Origin: Proteiniborus ethanoligenes
Lineage (GTDB): Bacteria; Bacillota; Clostridia; Tissierellales; Proteiniboraceae
Length of the DNA: 64,000 nt
Assembly: GCF_900107485.1 (NCBI RefSeq)
Contig: NZ_FNQE01000010.1
Location: forward strand, 30,963-94,962
Direction: 5' to 3'
This document shows, one piece after another, positions 1-7,128 of the stretch. The position numbers and the translations under genes were made by a program. Under the pieces are notes generated by a model. The model ran no database searches. It was given only the letters and a program-made list of their open reading frames with translations, and was not told the DNA's origin. Within the stretch, counting starts at the first letter, position 1. Each line of letters begins with the position of its first letter.

Positions 1-1597
1 CAGGCAATCTTAGTTCTTCTAAAACTCTACCGTTGTTAACTACTGATATGCCACCGCCCATTTCAATAACACGATTTACTGCAATGACCATGTCTTTTAA
101 ATTTGTGCCTGCAACCATAATATTATGAGTGTCATGGGCAACACTTTCTGCAATTGCTCCTTGTTTTAAGCCAAAGCCCTGAACAAAGCATTTTCCTATG
201 CTACCATTGCGGCCATATCTCTCAACGCAGGCCATATAAATAACATCTTGTTTAAGGTCTGGTTCCACTATTCCTCTGTTTACTTTAAGCTCTACTTCAA
301 GAGTTTCTGTTAGGTTTTGATCTGGAATAGCAATTATACATCTACCTGTTACTTGGTTTCCTTCTGCTCTGATTTCTAAATCTGATTCTGTTATTGGTCC
401 TCTCTTAACTGAATGTTTTACCACGTCTGGATAAGTATATTTTGGAAGATCTATTATTAGCTTTCCTTGTGAGGCAACTAGCTGGCCTTCAATAAATACA
501 GCCTCAACTGTCATTTCCTTCAAATCGCTGATGATAGCTATGTCTGCCATTTTAGCTGGTGCTAATACTCCTCTATCTTCTAAGCCAAAATATGTGGCAG
601 GGTTTATTGTTACCATTTGAATAGCTTCAACTGGATCTACACCTTGTGCTATAGTTCTTCTCACTATTTCATTCATATGTCCTAGTTTTTCAAGATCTTC
701 AGCTACCATATCATCAGTAGCTAATATACATCTTCTTGAATCAAAGCCTTCCTCTGTAACAGCTCTAATGCATTCGGCCATGTTCTTTTGAGTTGAACCC
801 TCTCTCATAAATACATATACACCTTGTCTAAGCTTTTCAACACATTCTTCTTTAGTTGTAGTCTCATGACAAGAACATTTTCCGCCTGTAGATATTATGT
901 GAGCAGCAAGTTCTGGACCAAAAAGCTCTGGTGCATTTCCATCTACTACTTTTCCTAAGCTTTTAGCATAAATAGTGGAAGCTAATAGATCTGTAATTAC
1001 TTCGGGAGTATTTCTATATACATGTTTGGCATTACTAAAGCCTTGTAGCTCTCCAATACCTATAATATTTGGGTGACTTAACAAATCAGGAATGTCCTTT
1101 GATGAAACATCATGACCTGCAGTTTCAAGGCTTGGGCTATCTGGCACAAGTGCTGGCACCACAAATCTAACGTGATTTGGAACAACACTAGCTTCATCTG
1201 CCATAGCCTTCATACCTACTGGCCCTAACGCGTTACCGATTTCATGTGGATCTGCTACTAATGTAGTTGTACCAGATGGTATTGATAATCTAGAGAATTC
1301 TGTAACAGTAAGCATACTACTTTCAAAATGCATATGTGAATCAATAAATCCTGGAGATAAGTATTTGCCCTTGACATCAACTACTAATGTGTCAGGTCCT
1401 ATTAAAGAAGCTGAATCTCCAACTAATAATATATACTTACCTTTTATAGCTATGTCTGCAGTATAAACTTCTCTTGTCAATACGTTGATAACATTCCCAT
1501 TATAAAGCACTATATCTGCAAAATGCTTATCTGACATAAGCACATCTATTAAATTTCGGTACTCCATTGCCTGTTTAATTCCTTGAACACCTAACAA
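1..1597 (-). CDS. ade: Adenine-deaminase-like amidohydrolase, partial (C-terminus off the window)
   Basis: Hand translation of the reverse strand gives about 532 codons of an Ade-family metallo-hydrolase; the family is near 580-600 aa, so the last 50-60 residues lie beyond the left edge. The N-terminal part has PGFIDSHMHFESSM (HxH metal site) and DPHEIGN, the middle has GELQGF (bridging Glu) and the C-terminal half has ATDDM (Asp). Two expected family motifs are altered: GHAP reads GNAPE and DHE reads CHE. The start is TTG at 1597, because AGGAGG sits 7 nt upstream; the first in-frame ATG (1567) has no ribosome site. It is the most distal visible gene of the shell operon. It may deaminate adenine, or, given the altered residues, another heterocyclic amine such as 4-aminoimidazole; the latter is inference. 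Confidence 0.85.
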   Translation of the reverse strand, partial: MLGVQGIKQAMEYRNLIDVLMSDKHFADIVLYNGNVINVLTREVYTADIAIKGKYILLVGDSASLIGPDTLVVDVKGKYLSPGFIDSHMHFESSMLTVTEFSRLSIPSGTTTLVADPHEIGNALGPVGMKAMADEASVVPNHVRFVVPALVPDSPSLETAGHDVSSKDIPDLLSHPNIIGIGELQGFSNAKHVYRNTPEVITDLLASTIYAKSLGKVVDGNAPELFGPELAAHIISTGGKCSCHETTTKEECVEKLRQGVYVFMREGSTQKNMAECIRAVTEEGFDSRRCILATDDMVAEDLEKLGHMNEIVRRTIAQGVDPVEAIQMVTINPATYFGLEDRGVLAPAKMADIAIISDLKEMTVEAVFIEGQLVASQGKLIIDLPKYTYPDVVKHSVKRGPITESDLEIRAEGNQVTGRCIIAIPDQNLTETLEVELKVNRGIVEPDLKQDVIYMACVERYGRNGSIGKCFVQGFGLKQGAIAESVAHDTHNIMVAGTNLKDMVIAVNRVIEMGGGISVVNNGRVLEELRLP

Positions 1598-1618
1598 GCT
1601 TACGCCTCCTTTCTTTTG

Positions 1619-1903
1619 TTACTTATCTATGAATTCATTGTACACATCCATATTGTCTACTATACCTACAATAGCAGCATCTATAGCAGAGGTTTTCTTT
1701 TCAGCAGCATTTCGTGATGCAGTCCCTGTTGCATATATAACTATTTCTCCAATACCTGCACCCACTGTATCTACTGCTACTAAGGGCTTTCCTGTAGGCT
1801 TCATATCTATGTCTATAGGCTGTGTTAATAAAAGCTTGCTCCCTACTAAGCTATCACTTTTTCTTGTTGCAACTACCGTACCTATAATTCTACCTAATTG
1901 CAT
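1619..1903 (-). CDS. BMC-P vertex protein, EutN/CcmL family
   Basis: A 94-residue protein of the EutN/CcmL/PduN fold, which forms the pentamers that cap microcompartment vertices. It begins MQLGRIIGTVVATRKSDSL and contains LVAVDTVGAGIGEIV followed by the typical ATGTASR loop and VGIVD near the C-terminus. Length is normal for the family. An AAGGAGTGA ribosome site precedes ATG. It lies between the flavoprotein and the Ade-like gene in one minus-strand run with three BMC-H genes. Its presence means the locus can build a closed shell and not just sheets. No BMC-T (tandem-domain) gene is visible here; one could lie left of the window. Confidence 0.93.
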   Translation of the reverse strand: MQLGRIIGTVVATRKSDSLVGSKLLLTQPIDIDMKPTGKPLVAVDTVGAGIGEIVIYATGTASRNAAEKKTSAIDAAIVGIVDNMDVYNEFIDK

Positions 1904-1917
1904 TTTATCACTCCTTT

Positions 1918-2751
1918 TTAATGTCCTCTTATTATTCTTATACCTAATTCTTTTGCCTTGTCATATGCTAGAGGAGTTATAATTGCTCTCATAGGTACAG
2001 TCACTTCTTTGTTATTTGCCCTCATATTAACCAAATCACTTTCCGTAATTACTTGCCTTGGGGCATGCTCTAATTCTGTAACTGCATTTTGAGAGTATTG
2101 ATTGTTAGCTGTTGCTACATTAGAACCATCCTTAAAAGCATTGAGCATTTCTACAAGATAATTATTTTTATTAACACTTTTTACGCTCATTTTTTGAAGT
2201 TTCTCTACATAATCATTCATCATTTGTTGAAGCATTGGTAACTTAGATTTATTGCCTCTATAGGAGAGTACATTTTCAAAATCAATTAATACTTTTTTCC
2301 CGTGCCATAGTCCTTGCCATAAAAGTGTTGATATAAAACAATCTTGTATACCTAAAGCTAGCTTTGTTGCAGTGTCCTGAGTAGTCATTGGTACTATTAT
2401 GCCATCTACACTCTCTAGTATTTCTCCAAATATTAGCTTGTCTCTTTCAGTGTAAATTCGCTCTGCTTGTAGAGAAGATTTTATTGAAGCTATTCCTTGG
2501 CTTCCAATAATCTCTTCTCCATTCTCAGTTATGGCCATGTCAAATGAAAACCCATATCTTCTAGCTTTTGACAGCTCTTTAAGGGCTTCATTAAGACCAA
2601 AATTAGTTCCTGTAAATACTGCTAAAATATGCTGATTTAAATGAGTATGTTGTTCATATGTCCTATCAGCTATTATAGTATTACTAGGTCTGTTATTTAT
2701 TTTTTGAACCAATCCACTAACAATGTCATTTGTTAGATTGTATTTATTCAT
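1918..2751 (-). CDS. Microcompartment-associated flavoprotein-like protein
   Basis: About 277 residues. The N-terminal 190 residues look like a flavoprotein (PF02441, phosphopantothenoylcysteine-decarboxylase-like) Rossmann fold: ILAVFTGTNFGLNEAL, then FSFDMAITENGEEIIG, then GIIVPMTTQDTATKLALG and a conserved LLWQGLWHGKKVLIDF. A short C-terminal domain (VPMRAIITPLAYDKAKELGI) resembles tails of proteins found beside Eut/Pdu-type shells. I know no proven reaction for this family. I chose ATG at 2751 because GGGGTG lies 7 nt upstream; an ATG 15 nt earlier lacks a ribosome site. Neighbours are BMC-P and BMC-H genes. It may carry FMN or a prenylated FMN derivative, which would fit the UbiX/UbiD pair upstream, but that is speculation. 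Confidence 0.6.
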   Translation of the reverse strand: MNKYNLTNDIVSGLVQKINNRPSNTIIADRTYEQHTHLNQHILAVFTGTNFGLNEALKELSKARRYGFSFDMAITENGEEIIGSQGIASIKSSLQAERIYTERDKLIFGEILESVDGIIVPMTTQDTATKLALGIQDCFISTLLWQGLWHGKKVLIDFENVLSYRGNKSKLPMLQQMMNDYVEKLQKMSVKSVNKNNYLVEMLNAFKDGSNVATANNQYSQNAVTELEHAPRQVITESDLVNMRANNKEVTVPMRAIITPLAYDKAKELGIRIIRGH

Positions 2752-2775
2752 ATTCAAACACCCCATAAGGATTTG

Positions 2776-2800
2776 GCTACTATAAAAATGTTATAGTAGC
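2776..2800 (-). other. Intercistronic hairpin in the shell operon
   Basis: GCTACTATAA is repeated inverted as TTATAGTAGC with a 5-nt loop, just after the BMC-H gene ending at 2815 and before the flavoprotein. No U-run follows on the minus strand, so it is more likely an mRNA stabilising or processing hairpin than a terminator. It could keep shell-protein message more abundant than the flavoprotein message. Confidence 0.5.
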
Positions 2801-2814
2801 ATTAATAAACATTA

Positions 2815-3093
2815 TTATTCATATTTGTTTAGTATTACTCTTTCAACTTCTGAATGTGGTCTTGGGATTACATGAACTGAGTGTAATTCTCCAACTGATC
2901 TTGCAGCTTCTGCGCCAGCGTCTGTAGCAGCCTTTACTGCTCCAACATCACCTCTAACCATTACAGTTACAAGACCAAAACCTATTTTTTCATATCCTAC
3001 TAAAGTAACATTAGCAGCTTTAACCATTGCGTCTGCTGCTTCAACTGCACCTACTAATCCTTTAGTTTCTACCATACCTAATGCTTGACTCAT
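2815..3093 (-). CDS. BMC-H shell protein, PduA/EutM type
   Basis: A 92-residue single-domain microcompartment shell hexamer. The sequence [20 protein letters not shown], the [14 protein letters not shown] helix and the [13 protein letters not shown]-terminus are canonical for PduA/EutM/CcmK relatives. The central pore loop follows [10 protein letters not shown]. Good AGGAGG spacing supports the ATG. It is the shortest-tailed and most canonical of the three BMC-H paralogs here, so it is a reasonable candidate for the major facet protein. It is adjacent (21 nt) to the tailed paralog at 3115-3510. Confidence 0.95.
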   Translation of the reverse strand: MSQALGMVETKGLVGAVEAADAMVKAANVTLVGYEKIGFGLVTVMVRGDVGAVKAATDAGAEAARSVGELHSVHVIPRPHSEVERVILNKYE

Positions 3094-3114
3094 TATTATT
3101 CCTCCTTTAATTCA

Positions 3115-3510
3115 TTACTTTGCACTTGTTTTCTTTTTATTTGCTTCTGAATTAGATGTTTTTTCTTCATTTCCTGTTTTTTTCTCTACTGGTTTCTCTT
3201 TTTCCTTCTTTTCTTTTAGGTTTTTTTCAAACTCCTTTATGAGTTTGTCAACCTCTTCATGTGGTCTAGGTATTACATGACCTGAAACTACAGTTCCAAC
3301 TCGGCTAGCTGCAGCTACTCCAGCATCTACAGCAGCTTTTACAGCTGCAACCTCTCCTGCAATATTTATAGTCACACTGACAACCTTTTCAACACCTATT
3401 ACTTTGTCATAACCTACAAGCTTAACATCTGCTGCTTTACTTGCAGCATCTAATGCAGTAATAGCTGTAGTTAAGCCTATTGTTTCAATTAGTCCAAGAG
3501 CTGCTTTCAC
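3115..3510 (-). CDS. BMC-H shell protein with charged C-terminal tail
   Basis: 131 residues: a BMC-H domain (about 1-95, MKAALGLIETIGLTTAITAL through HVIPRPHEEVDKLI) followed by about 35 residues rich in Lys, Glu, Asn and Ser (KNLKEKKEKEKPVEKKTG and onward). The tail is predicted to be disordered and should project from one hexamer face. Start is GTG with AAGGAGGTG 5 nt upstream. BMC-H proteins with C-terminal extensions exist in other loci, where tails are proposed to recruit cargo or modify the surface; the role here is unknown. The gene sits between another BMC-H gene and an unrecognised Lys-rich protein. Confidence 0.93.
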   Translation of the reverse strand: MKAALGLIETIGLTTAITALDAASKAADVKLVGYDKVIGVEKVVSVTINIAGEVAAVKAAVDAGVAAASRVGTVVSGHVIPRPHEEVDKLIKEFEKNLKEKKEKEKPVEKKTGNEEKTSNSEANKKKTSAK

Positions 3511-3535
3511 AAGTACACCTCCTTATTTCCTACCA

Positions 3536-3994
3536 CTATAGTAAGGAGCCTTTTTTTCCTATTGAGTCTAATGATACTTTAGGAATATAAGCCTCTAATT
3601 TGTTTATTACTCCAGTTTTTACATAAACCGGTTCTTTACTTGAATCCTTTTCTTTTACATTGTCTTCTTCTTGAGTTTTTTTAACTTTTCCTGCCAGCTC
3701 ATCTAAGGTCATCATTGTATTTGACTTTTTAAAATCCTCAGTGCTTTTGCTAGGCCTTAAACCGCCCTTTACTAAATCCTCTAGCTTAACTTTTTCAAAA
3801 TAATTAGAGCTATTATTAAACTCTGTTGGTTTATGAGTTGCTTTCTTATTCATAACATTAAGCAATATTTGCTCTTCATTTTTATCTAAACCTGAAATTT
3901 TATAGGTGCTATTTGAATAGCCACTTTTCCCATGAACCTTGTTACTATTTTGGGCTATATTGTTCATGATTACTCTTGCTAATGGGTTAGCCAT
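3536..3994 (-). CDS. Uncharacterised low-complexity protein encoded among shell genes
   Basis: About 152 residues with no family I recognise. Start ATG at 3994 is preferred because GGTGGTG is 6 nt upstream; an ATG at 4009 lacks a ribosome site. The first 20 residues (ANPLARVIMNNIAQNSNKV) could form an amphipathic helix. The centre is polar and Lys/Glu/Asn/Ser-rich, probably disordered. The C-terminus (VINKLEAYIPKVSL) is a second hydrophobic patch. Helix-linker-helix layouts of this kind resemble encapsulation peptides or scaffolds of microcompartments. It is flanked on both sides by BMC-H genes, so a shell- or lumen-associated role is likely by context only. Confidence 0.7.
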   Translation of the reverse strand: MANPLARVIMNNIAQNSNKVHGKSGYSNSTYKISGLDKNEEQILLNVMNKKATHKPTEFNNSSNYFEKVKLEDLVKGGLRPSKSTEDFKKSNTMMTLDELAGKVKKTQEEDNVKEKDSSKEPVYVKTGVINKLEAYIPKVSLDSIGKKGSLL

Positions 3995-4013
3995 TTTTTT
4001 CACCACCATTTAG

Positions 4014-4280
4014 CTATTCTAATATTTTATCTACTTCGTCATGAGGTCTAGCTATAACGTTTGTAGATACTATTTCTGATATTTGACCTGCTATTTCTGT
4101 TGCATTATCTACGGCTGCCTGTACAGCGGCTACTTCTCCTGATACTATTACAGCAACGACTCCAGAGCCGACAAAATTCATATCAACTATGCGTACATCA
4201 GCTGACTTAACCATAGTATCTGCCGCCTGTATAGCAGCTACTAAACTTCTGGTTTCTACCATACCTATGGCCTGTCTCAT
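4014..4280 (-). CDS. BMC-H shell protein
   Basis: 88 residues, single BMC domain: MRQAIGMVETRSLVAAIQAA, then VVAVIVSGEVAAVQAAVDNA and the conserved VIARPHDEVDKILE end. It differs from the other two BMC-H paralogs in the pore-side stretch (MNFVGSGVVAV), so it may make a pore with different selectivity. The ribosome site AAAGGTGG precedes ATG. It is the first shell gene after ubiD, with 15 nt between them, which ties the decarboxylase and shell into one transcript. Confidence 0.94.
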   Translation of the reverse strand: MRQAIGMVETRSLVAAIQAADTMVKSADVRIVDMNFVGSGVVAVIVSGEVAAVQAAVDNATEIAGQISEIVSTNVIARPHDEVDKILE

Positions 4281-4295
4281 ACTCTATAACCACCT

Positions 4296-5660
4296 TTATT
4301 TATTTTTTATCCCTGGAAGATATTTGTTAATGTCTATTTTTTCAAATCCAGGAATTTCAGCTCTTTCAAACAACACTGATTTTTCGCCTAAAGGTTTTGT
4401 AGCATCTATTCCCATTTTATCTGTAAGGCCTCTGGCAACATGAGATGCTTCTAAGCCTGAGCCTAATGCATTAGGAATAATAACAACATCCTCTGATGCT
4501 TGAACTCTAGAGGCAATTGCTAGCTCTATGTCTTTGTAGTCGTAAATATCTATATCATCGTCTACAATAAGTACATGCTTTATGTCTTTGCTGCTTCCTA
4601 AGGCTGAAATAATAGCACTTTTCCCATCACCTTCATTTTTCTTGTTAATAGATACAATTGCATGTAGCCTACAGCCACCTGCTACGGTTACATTTACATC
4701 CTTTACATCTACTACAGCCTTGACAGAATTATATATTTCTATTTCTCTAATAAGGCCATTTGCCAAATGTTCCTCTCTGCAAGGGAATGCATGCTGGAAT
4801 ATTGGATCATTTCTATGCATAATAGTCCTCACTTCCATAATAGGTACAGGAGCCACCTCTCCATAGTATCCCATTAGTTCTCCAAAAGGTCCTTCTACTA
4901 TAGTTTTGTTTGGAAGGATAACACCCTCTAGTACAATCTCAGCATAAGCTGGAACCTCTAAGTCTACAGAATGGCATTTTACTAGTTCAAGTGGTTCTCC
5001 TCTTAGAGCACTATCGACCATATGTTTATCTATGCCATATTTAGTTGAACTGATTTGAGATGCTAAAAGATAAGGGGCGTCATAGCCAAGCACTACAGCA
5101 CACTCTAATGGCTTATTCATTGCATTATATCTCTCCATCTGAGCTCTTAAATGAGGTGAAGCTCCTGAAACTAATGCATTTATTATATTGCCGCCATTTA
5201 TCTGAAATCTCCTAACTGCCATATGTGTTTCACCTGTTATATCGTCTTTTACTATAAGCATACCGGCAGTTATGTAGCTTGAGGAATCCTTTCCGTGTGA
5301 TGTAGGTACTGGAAGCATTTTAGGAATGTCAATATTTCTAGTTATGATATTTTCCTTTACAGGACCATTACTTAAAAGCTTAGCTGGTTGTGGGTTAGCT
5401 ATAGCATCCATGAATTTAAACAGTCTTTCCTCTTTGTTTGTTCCCATTAAATCATAATAAAGCTGTCTATTTCCATACAACCCGCCTAGGACTTTCATAT
5501 TGTAGCCTTTTACCTTGTTAAATAATATAGGTTTTTCATTTTGGAAGTATCTTAGGACTGCTCCCAATTCAAATTTAGGATCTACTGTAACATTACAAAC
5601 TTCAAATTCTCCGAGCTGTTCTAGCTTATTTATAGTAGCCCTTAGCATCTGTTTTTCCAT
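4296..5660 (-). CDS. ubiD: UbiD-family prenylated-FMN decarboxylase
   Basis: About 454 residues, normal for UbiD. From the chosen start, the RRFQ arginine lies near residue 150 and the EGPFGE motif near 256-261; these match the Arg and paired Glu that the family uses for catalysis with prenylated FMN. GREEHLANGL-type helices (CREEHLANGLIREIEIYN) also fit. Start ATG at 5660 has GGGAGGGAG 6 nt upstream; an earlier ATG at 5693 overlaps the end of ubiX and has no ribosome site. UbiD enzymes decarboxylate aromatic and heteroaromatic acids. In this purine locus the natural substrate would be 4-amino-5-imidazolecarboxylate; that assignment is inference from context. Confidence 0.9.
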   Translation of the reverse strand: MEKQMLRATINKLEQLGEFEVCNVTVDPKFELGAVLRYFQNEKPILFNKVKGYNMKVLGGLYGNRQLYYDLMGTNKEERLFKFMDAIANPQPAKLLSNGPVKENIITRNIDIPKMLPVPTSHGKDSSSYITAGMLIVKDDITGETHMAVRRFQINGGNIINALVSGASPHLRAQMERYNAMNKPLECAVVLGYDAPYLLASQISSTKYGIDKHMVDSALRGEPLELVKCHSVDLEVPAYAEIVLEGVILPNKTIVEGPFGELMGYYGEVAPVPIMEVRTIMHRNDPIFQHAFPCREEHLANGLIREIEIYNSVKAVVDVKDVNVTVAGGCRLHAIVSINKKNEGDGKSAIISALGSSKDIKHVLIVDDDIDIYDYKDIELAIASRVQASEDVVIIPNALGSGLEASHVARGLTDKMGIDATKPLGEKSVLFERAEIPGFEKIDINKYLPGIKNK

Positions 5661-5680
5661 ACTCTCCCTCCCTTCAAGTT

Positions 5681-6235
5681 TTATTCTCCCCATCTTTTAA
5701 AGAGATTATGTTCAATATGGAGCTGGTCTAATACTTTACCAACAATTATACTCACAATGTCACCAAGATTTTCAGGATGATTATAAAACCCTGGAGAAGC
5801 AGGTAACACCGTAACTCCCATTTTTGCAAGCTTTAACATATTCTCTAAATGAATTACGCTGAGAGGAGTTTCCCTAGGAACCATTATTAGCTTCCTATTC
5901 TCTTTTATTATAACATCTGCAGCTCTTGTCAACAAATTATCTGATATACCATTTGCAACAGAAGCTATAGTTTTCATGGAGGAGGGAATTATCACCATTG
6001 CATCCGTTTTAAAAGACCCACTAGATATGGGTGCGGCTAAGTCTTTATTTTCATGGAAATAGGTTGCTAATCCTTTTAATTCTTCAAGTTTTATCCCACA
6101 CTCATGCTCTGTCACATATTCGCCCATTGTGCTAACTACAAGATGGGTTTCTATATTTAACTCTTGAAGTACTTTTAAAAGTGCCACTCCATAAATAGCC
6201 CCACTTCCTCCGGAGATCCCAACTACTACCTTCAT
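5681..6235 (-). CDS. ubiX: UbiX-type flavin prenyltransferase
   Basis: About 185 residues starting MKVVVGISGGSGAIYGVALL, the typical UbiX N-terminus with its FMN-binding GGSGAIYG loop. ETPLSVIHLENM and PASPGFYNHPENL match the conserved phosphate-binding and C-terminal segments. UbiX joins a dimethylallyl group to FMN, making the cofactor that UbiD needs. GAGGG about 8 nt upstream supports the ATG at 6235 rather than an ATG 51 nt earlier. It ends 20 nt before the true ubiD start, so the two are co-transcribed. A dedicated UbiX inside the operon argues that the UbiD is active and operon-specific. Confidence 0.94.
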   Translation of the reverse strand: MKVVVGISGGSGAIYGVALLKVLQELNIETHLVVSTMGEYVTEHECGIKLEELKGLATYFHENKDLAAPISSGSFKTDAMVIIPSSMKTIASVANGISDNLLTRAADVIIKENRKLIMVPRETPLSVIHLENMLKLAKMGVTVLPASPGFYNHPENLGDIVSIIVGKVLDQLHIEHNLFKRWGE

Positions 6236-6377
6236 ATGTTTTACCCTCACTTTCTTATGTTGAATTATCCTAGTTGAAATAAGCAAAGAACCATTTCTCT
6301 TTTAGGCACAAAAAGTCGTCTCTATATATTTAGTTGGCGACTTTCTCATATGCTAATTATGTGCTTAAATATTCATT

Positions 6378-6403
6378 AGACTGTCCTCTTTAGAGGACAG
6401 TCT
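6378..6403 (-). terminator. Strong hairpin after the isochorismatase-fold gene
   Basis: AGACTGTCCTC and GAGGACAGTCT form a perfect 11-bp stem with a TTTA loop, 9 nt past the stop of the upstream gene. The minus-strand trailer is only moderately T-rich. A second weaker stem (AAAGTCG...CGACTTTTTG, 6312-6344) follows and does end in a T-run. Together they probably reduce but may not abolish read-through into ubiX. Confidence 0.5.
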
Positions 6404-6411
6404 TGGTAGTA

Positions 6412-7023
6412 TTATTTTACTTTGTTTTCCGGGTCTCCTGCTCCTACCCATGGATCTAATCCTTTTTCAAATGCATCAGTATATTCATCTATTGTCATAA
6501 CTTTTGTAAATATACTAAGGTCTACTAATCCATGCTCATGTTGCTCATCAGTTTTTGAATGAACTCCGTCACTTAATGTAATTACCTTATAAGCGTTAGC
6601 TAAAGCATCAGCAGCAGTAGATCTAACACATACGTTAGTCCATACTCCAGTAACAACAACAGTTTCTATAGCTTCTTCTCTTAAGAATAAATCTAAGTCA
6701 GTATGCCAGAAAGCACTATGTCTTCTCTTTTGAACTATATATTCACCTTGCTCTGGATATAATTCTTTAATAAAATCTGATCCCCATGTTCCTTTTATAG
6801 CATGAACTGGTCTCACTCTAAAATCTGCATCCTTTTCTCTATGAGCTTCTTGGATATGAACCAGTTGAACATCATCTTTTCCTTGAGCATTTCTTTCTCT
6901 TACCCATTTAAATAATTTTTGAAGATTTGGAGTTATTTTTGCTGTACCTTCACAGTATAGTGCCCCTTTTTCGTTTGCAAAGTCATTTAACATGTCTATA
7001 ATTAATATTGCATGTCTTGCCAT
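6412..7023 (-). CDS. Isochorismatase-fold cysteine hydrolase (candidate ureido/carbamoyl hydrolase)
   Basis: About 203 residues of the isochorismatase-like (cysteine hydrolase) family, which includes N-carbamoylsarcosine, ureidoacrylate and nicotinamide amidohydrolases. Counting from an alternative first ATG at 7029, the expected triad is visible: Asp12 in LIIDMLNDF, Lys101 in YIVQKRRHSAF, and nucleophile Cys134 in VWTNVCVRSTAADA. The start at 7023 places GGGAG 8 nt upstream; the ATG 6 nt earlier is too close to it. The gene lies between the hydantoinase-like gene and ubiX/ubiD. In the clostridial xanthine route the step between ring opening and decarboxylation removes a ureido group, and carbamoyl hydrolysis is what this family does. 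Substrate is inferred. Confidence 0.85.
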   Translation of the reverse strand: MARHAILIIDMLNDFANEKGALYCEGTAKITPNLQKLFKWVRERNAQGKDDVQLVHIQEAHREKDADFRVRPVHAIKGTWGSDFIKELYPEQGEYIVQKRRHSAFWHTDLDLFLREEAIETVVVTGVWTNVCVRSTAADALANAYKVITLSDGVHSKTDEQHEHGLVDLSIFTKVMTIDEYTDAFEKGLDPWVGAGDPENKVK

Positions 7024-7075
7024 TTTCATCTCTCCCTTTATTTAAATTTAAAATTTGTTTTTTGTATTTTTTTCT

Positions 7076-7109
7076 AAGTGTGGCCTATGTTTTTACATAA
7101 GCCACACTT
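7076..7109. other. Intercistronic hairpin between two hydrolase genes
   Basis: AAGTGTGGC is matched by GCCACACTT, and inner bases (TTATGT/ACATA) extend the stem. On the plus strand it is followed by T-rich sequence; on the minus strand, which carries the genes, by A-rich sequence. It is therefore not a canonical terminator for this operon and may protect the 3' end of the upstream message. Confidence 0.45.
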
Positions 7110-7128
7110 ATTTTTAGTTCAATATGGT

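Noticed and set aside
7076..7109. Intrinsic terminator for the amidohydrolase gene
   Set aside because: The T-run lies on the plus strand only, whereas the genes are on the minus strand.
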